DNA of 64,000 nucleotides from Lolium rigidum (Eukaryota > Streptophyta > Magnoliopsida > Poales > Poaceae), in assembly GCF_022539505.1 (NCBI RefSeq), contig NC_061509.1, positions 209,522,254 to 209,586,253 of the forward strand, written 5' to 3'. Below the pieces are notes generated by a model. It did no database searches. It worked only from the letters and a program-made list of their open reading frames with translations, and was not told where the DNA came from. A program made the translations under genes and the position numbers. Of this stretch, positions 59,907 through 64,000 are shown piece after piece. Within the stretch, counting starts at the first letter, position 1. Each line of letters begins with the position of its first letter.

Positions 59907-60216
59907 TTAGGTACCCGATAAAACATGACTGAGACTCGACAGATGGTAAGACCTTAAGCGGCACATGTCGAGTTAACACCAGTATCCCGAGATCATGTCC
60001 AGGGACGTGATCTTGAAGTAGCTTTTTGCGGATTGCCACTAAAGCAGTTAACTAGTACCTGATCCATCAGATGAACTAGCCCCAATTACCATTATCCCTG
60101 TAAAATATATTATTGTTTATCTAAAGATATGTGATGGCTTGCAAAATTTATTTGATGATAATAAAGTTGGAGATTTTCCCTGATTCTTCGATTCAAGCAA
60201 AAATCTCGGGGGCTAC
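59907..60216 (+). mobile_element. E5 fragment with polypurine tract
   Basis: The last internal piece of E5, ending in CTCGGGGGCTAC (60205-60216) directly before the 3' LTR. No gene. Confidence 0.85.
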
Positions 60217-62127
60217 TGACATAGGCATCCCCAATGAGCCTGCCAAAGATGGTACCCGGGGTTTACTGAAGGTCCACAAGTCGAAGAATATGAAGTTTGG
60301 AAGCCCAGCTAGTATTAAGGAAAGTTAGAGTTATATTAGGAAATATAGAGACTTGTAACTTTACGGGTTGAACTCAGAGAGTCTCCCGAAATCTGTAATT
60401 TTGTGTAAACACGGTACCCTCGGCTCCGCCTCCTATATAAGGGGGAGTCGAGGGACAAAGAGAGGTGATGACCCACAAGTATAGGGGGTGTATCGTAGTA
60501 CTTTCGATAAATAAGAGTGTCGAACCCAACGAGGAGCAGAAGGTGTTGACAAGCAGTTTTGATGAAGGATTCACTGTAAATGCTCACGAGACAAGTATTC
60601 GGGGGGTTTTGATGTAACGAGATGAATAAAGTACGAGTAAGTAAAGTGCGAGAGAAATAATTGCAGCGAGTGGCCCAATCCTTTTTAGCACAAAGGACAA
60701 GCCGGTTTGTTTACTTATAATGACCAAACGTTCTCGAGGACACACGGGATTTTAGTCTAGTGCTTTCGCTACATACAGACTGATTAATCTTCATTGTTTT
60801 GATAAGTGTTGTGTGGGTGAACCTATGCTAATGTACCGCCCTTCCTAGGACTAATACATACTTGTGATTATACCCCTTGCAAGCATCCGCAACTACAAGA
60901 AAGTAATTAAGATAAATCTAACCACAACCTTAAACTCCGAGATCCTGCGATCCCTCCTGCATCGATGTACCAACGGGGTTTAGGTTTCTGTCACTCCGGC
61001 AACCCCGCAATTGGCAAACGAGTACAAGATGCATTCCCCTAGGCCCATAAAGGTGAAGTGTCGTGTAGTCGACGTTCACACGACACCACTAGAAGAATAA
61101 CACCACAACTTAAATATCATAACATTGAATATTACTCAACCATAGTTCACTACTAACATTTAGACTTCACCCATGTCCTCAAGAACTAAACGAACTACTC
61201 ACAAGACATCATATGGAACATGATCAGAGGTGATATGATGATGAATAACAATCTGAACATAAACCTTGGTTCAATGGTTTCACTCAATAGCATCAATAAC
61301 AAGTAGAAATCAATACTGGGAGAGTTTCCCCTATCAAACAATCAAGATCAAACCCAAATTGCTACAGCGGTGACGATGTCCAGCGGTGGTGATGGCGGTG
61401 ATGATGGTGGAGATGATGGTGATGGTGATGGAGATGATGTCCAGCTCGATGACGGTGACGATGGCGTCGATTTCCCCCTCCGGGAGGGAATTTCCCCGGC
61501 GGATTCCTGCCCGCCGGAGAGCTCTTTTCTCTCTGGTGTTCTCCGCCCCGCAGAGGCGGCTGTAACCCTTCGCGAGGATTCCTCTATGGCTTAGGTTTTC
61601 GGGACGTAGAGTTTCGCGAAGAAAAGGAGGCGAAAGGGGTTGTGTGGGCCCCACACCACATGGTGGCGCGGCCAGGCCATGGGCCGCGCCGCCCTATGGT
61701 GTGGGCCCACCTTGGGTCCACATGGCTCCCCCTTCTGGCTTCCTTCGCCATCTGGAAAAATAGGATTTTTGGTAAAAGTTCCTTCCACAGTTGATCTTCC
61801 AAAATATTGCATCCTGACGGTGCTTTTTCCAGCAGAATCCTGGCTCCGGTGCTCGATCTCCAAATAATCATGAAACATGCAAAATAGATGAAATAACATA
61901 AGTATTGTGTCCCAATATGAAATATATCAATGAATAACAGCAAATTATGATATAAAATAGTGATGCAAATTGGACGTATCAAGAGGATCGAATCCATTGT
62001 CAACATAACCCTAGTTTCTTAATCGTCGAGTACTTTTCAGCTGAAACCTTCAAGATCTACTTGCCCTCTACTTCCAACTAAATCCTCGTCTATAATACGT
62101 AGGCATTGACAAGTTAATCCCTTGTCA
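60217..62127 (+). repeat. E5 3' LTR, split by solo LTR E9
   Basis: TGACATAGGC at 60217 to CCCTTGTCA at 62127. After removing E9 and one copy of its duplication it is 389 bp, similar to the 368-bp E2 LTR. The TATA box TATATAA is at 60434-60440. Confidence 0.92.
60466..61982 (-). mobile_element. E9: solo LTR (1517 bp) inside the E5 LTR
   Basis: The minus strand reads TGATACGTCCAATTTG ... CTTGTGGGTCATCA. It is flanked by AGAGG at 60461-60465 and 61983-61987. No internal domain or partner LTR is present, so it arose by LTR-LTR recombination. It contains the hairpin arms CACACCACATGGTGGCGCGG (from 61652) and GGGCCGCGCCGCCCTATGG (61681-61699), and a small-unit GATGATGG-like repeat near 61388-61460. 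Confidence 0.95.
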
Positions 62128-62179
62128 GATACCAAATATATATATACCATATGGAAATATACATCGTGATGCATCCAAT

Positions 62180-63289
62180 CACTACTAGAAAATGAGCCTT
62201 TAGTTTCGATTCGTAAGGGCCTTTAATCCTGGTTTTGCAACCGGGATCCGGACTAAATGCCCCTCCACGTGGGATGTGGGCGCGTGCCGGGGCGAAGGAC
62301 CTTTAGTCCCAGTTTGTAACACTAATCGGGATTAACATGACGTCAATTTTTTTATTCAATTTTTTCGCTCCCTCATTTTTTCTTTTTCTTTTTTCAGAAT
62401 TACTAGTATTTCAGTTATTTGACTAGTTTAGTCTCTAACTATACTTAATCTCAAGTCAAATTTCTCACTTGTGGTCAAACTTCCCGCTCGGTCACCCATC
62501 CTCAGACAATTCCAACACTAGCATGCTTAACTTCTCTATCCCGCTTTCAAGTGTTATGCACGCACGTTATTGATAATAGTATCATATCAATCCTATTAAC
62601 ATGTTGGTCACGATGTTACACTTCTTCATTATTTGAATTCCAAATAATTCTTTTTATAAACAAAAATTGTTATCCAATAATAATCTTCAATAAATAAATA
62701 ACAATATTTTTTACAAAACCTAAAACCTGGAAATTTTCATACTTCCTTTTGGCAGTTTAAGAATCTAAAAATTGGCTAACCAAATAAACTCGGATGAATT
62801 CGGATGTAACTTTTCATGTAGATACATTTTCATATATTAAACGTTTATTTTTCGAGTTTGTATGCAATTTTGCAACTAGATGACATAACACATGGACGCA
62901 ATCAATACATGACGCAATTTTGCAAAAAACAGTCGAAATTCATGTTTGTTAATTTCTCTTGCAACTAGATGACATAACATATGGAGATTTTGAAGGATTT
63001 TATTTTTTGAATTTTTTATCAATTTCTTTTGAATTTTACAAATCTAAAAGTTTGGGTTGGTGTATCCAACCGGGATTAATGGGCAGACCTTTAGTCTCCA
63101 CCGCAACCCGTTTAGTCTCGGTTGGCGTCTCCAACCAGGACTAAAGGTCCCGTTACGAATCGGGACTGAAACTTTTCGGCATCCTAGCCGTTCGAACCGG
63201 GACTAATGCTCATATTAGTCCTGGATCAAAACACGACCGAGACTAATACTCCGGACAGCTCTGAACGAAAGACTTATTTTCTACTAGTG
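62180..63289. mobile_element. Non-autonomous CACTA transposon
   Basis: Terminal inverted repeats CACTACTAGAAAAT and ATTTTCTACTAGTG, with a 3-bp target duplication AAT (62177-62179 and 63290-63292). Subterminal regions carry many short repeats of the type CCTTTAGTCCCGGTT in both orientations. The middle is A/T-rich and has no transposase. Total length is 1110 bp. Confidence 0.92.
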
Positions 63290-63292
63290 AAT

Positions 63293-63386
63293 AGATGTTT
63301 ATAAATTTCCCTACATACTTTCTCAAACTTTCAACTGTTTGACTTTTAGAAAACTTATATGCACTACATTTTTGGAAGAGGGAGTA
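63293..63386. mobile_element. Probable Stowaway (Tc1/mariner-type) MITE end
   Basis: AACTGTTTGACTTTTAGAAA, then ATATGCACTACATTTTTGGA and AGAGGGAGTA, resembles the right half of grass Stowaway elements, which end GGAGGGAGTA at a TA. The left half is missing, possibly lost when the CACTA element inserted. Confidence 0.5.
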
Positions 63387-63759
63387 CAACTGTAAAAAAT
63401 ACCAAAAGTCTGGAGAGTTTAGGCAATTGAAAGTTATTATGACATGTGGAGTCAATATGGTAGGTCCAAGTCAGATCCACCTAGATAGTTCGGACCCCAC
63501 ATGCACATCTCTTCTCTGCTCGGTTTCATGTCCAACTGTATCTGACATGTTCATCTCTCCAACACAACCCCCGACCATGCGAGCTACCGTGAGTTGCCTG
63601 ATGATGACGATGATATATTGCTCATGTTTGCGCTTGTCCTCTTTGATAACTAGTTGAGTGTCATTATACGACTCAGGGGGTCGATCCCAAGACATGAAAC
63701 ACTAGACCACTTAGCTGTACAATGACTACTTCAATCCTGAGCACACACTTTATACTCTG
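63387..63759. other. Unassigned DNA
   Basis: No gene, RNA or TE terminus recognised. Confidence 0.4.
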
Positions 63760-64000
63760 GTCTAATTACGGCGATGCTTCCGCATGAGAAGGAATATGTT
63801 TAATTGTATAATGCAGGGTGTGAAATCCGGTGATGACTACTTTAATGTGAAGAAAGATTCTACCGTTAAGTTTGAGTTTTCTTCGCTTCAAAAATTCATT
63901 CTTGTTGTTCGGATGCTTGCATATGGATTGAGTTTTTGTTGATCTTGTTTATGAACATACTCACATGGGAGTATCCACATGTCTTGAAGCAATGTATAAG
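63760..64000 (+). pseudogene. PIF/Harbinger transposase-like remnant, cut by window end
   Basis: The plus-strand frame through 63781 reads RMRRNMFNCIM, then SGDDYFNVKKD and FSSLQKFILVVRMLAYG. This is the N-terminal pattern of HARBI1-like nucleases of plant PIF/Harbinger elements (an FRM-type motif, DDYF..K.D, GFSSLQK...RMLAYG). A stop follows RMLAYG at about 63941, and related residues (ESTCLEAMYK-like) reappear in another frame at the window edge. The catalytic DDE residues would lie beyond 64000. Confidence 0.65.

Larger units (their letters stand above)
23391..62127 (+). mobile_element. E5: Tat-lineage Gypsy retrotransposon, 5'-truncated host of the nest
   Basis: The element lies in five pieces: 23391-26473, 34612-41750, 51549-51762, 59907-60465 and 61988-62127, about 11.15 kb in total. 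They are separated by E6, E7, E8 and E9, each with its own target duplication. Order: Gag (5' part missing), protease, RT, two RNase H-like domains, integrase, an antisense gene, tandem repeats, a polypurine tract and a 3' LTR. The 5' LTR, primer site and about 1.4 kb of leader and Gag present in E2 are gone. Dual RNase H domains and an antisense ORF fit the Tat/Retand branch of Ty3/Gypsy. Confidence 0.93.

Noticed and set aside
61380..61460. GATGGTGATGG-type repeats, considered as a CRISPR-like or satellite array
   Set aside because: Short irregular trinucleotide-like runs inside a solo LTR, without spacers or defined units.

Overview
This window is repetitive intergenic DNA from a large grass genome, most likely a Triticeae or close Pooideae relative (wheat, goatgrass, barley or rye type). 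The evidence is stacked LTR retrotransposons with long TGATACGT...-type LTRs, tRNA-Asp-type primer sites, CACTA, Stowaway and Mutator-type DNA elements, LINE tails, and no recognisable host gene. I assigned lineages by domain content and termini. I did not assign family names because that needs a TE library search.

Layout. 1-55 is a gap. E1 (56-6217, +) is the 3' part of an Athila-lineage element (gag, protease, 3' LTR). It sits in E2 (6218-10834, -), the 5' part of a Tat-lineage Gypsy element with a decayed gag-pol. E2 abuts F4 (10835-11347 and 18602-about 19700, +), an older 3' internal fragment. F4 is split by E3 (11348-18596, -), a complete non-autonomous element with target duplication ATGAT. 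From about 19950 to 23330 lies older DNA: a decayed LINE 3' end, a Mutator-type MITE with a 9-bp duplication, two further LINE-like tails and unassigned sequence.

The second half is one nest. The host is E5 (23391-62127, +), a 5'-truncated Tat-lineage Gypsy of about 11.15 kb once the insertions are removed. It holds E6 (26474-34606, -, TSD GTGGT), E7 (41751-51543, -, TSD GTCAT), E8 (51763-59901, +, TSD ACGCG) and a solo LTR, E9 (60466-61982, -, TSD AGAGG), which sits inside the E5 3' LTR. To the right are a non-autonomous CACTA element (62180-63289, TSD AAT), a probable Stowaway end, and the start of a PIF/Harbinger transposase-like remnant that runs off the window.

How the parts relate. E5 encodes Gag, protease, RT, two RNase H-like domains and integrase. 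It also carries a long antisense gene behind the integrase, with its own TATA box and GT-AG introns. E1, E6 and E8 encode only Gag-protease. E7 encodes Gag-protease and an Athila ORF1-like protein but no polymerase. E3 encodes one small putative membrane protein. None of these shows its own polymerase, so they presumably used enzymes supplied in trans.

Points most worth a second look: the antisense gene in E5; an LTR-type GC-rich inverted repeat placed inside E7 just upstream of the ORF1-like gene; polypurine-tract motifs repeated inside the elements; a swapped central Gag module in E6; and a systematic one-base difference at CAG/CTG sites between repeat copies, which may be a base-calling artefact and would explain several frameshifts.
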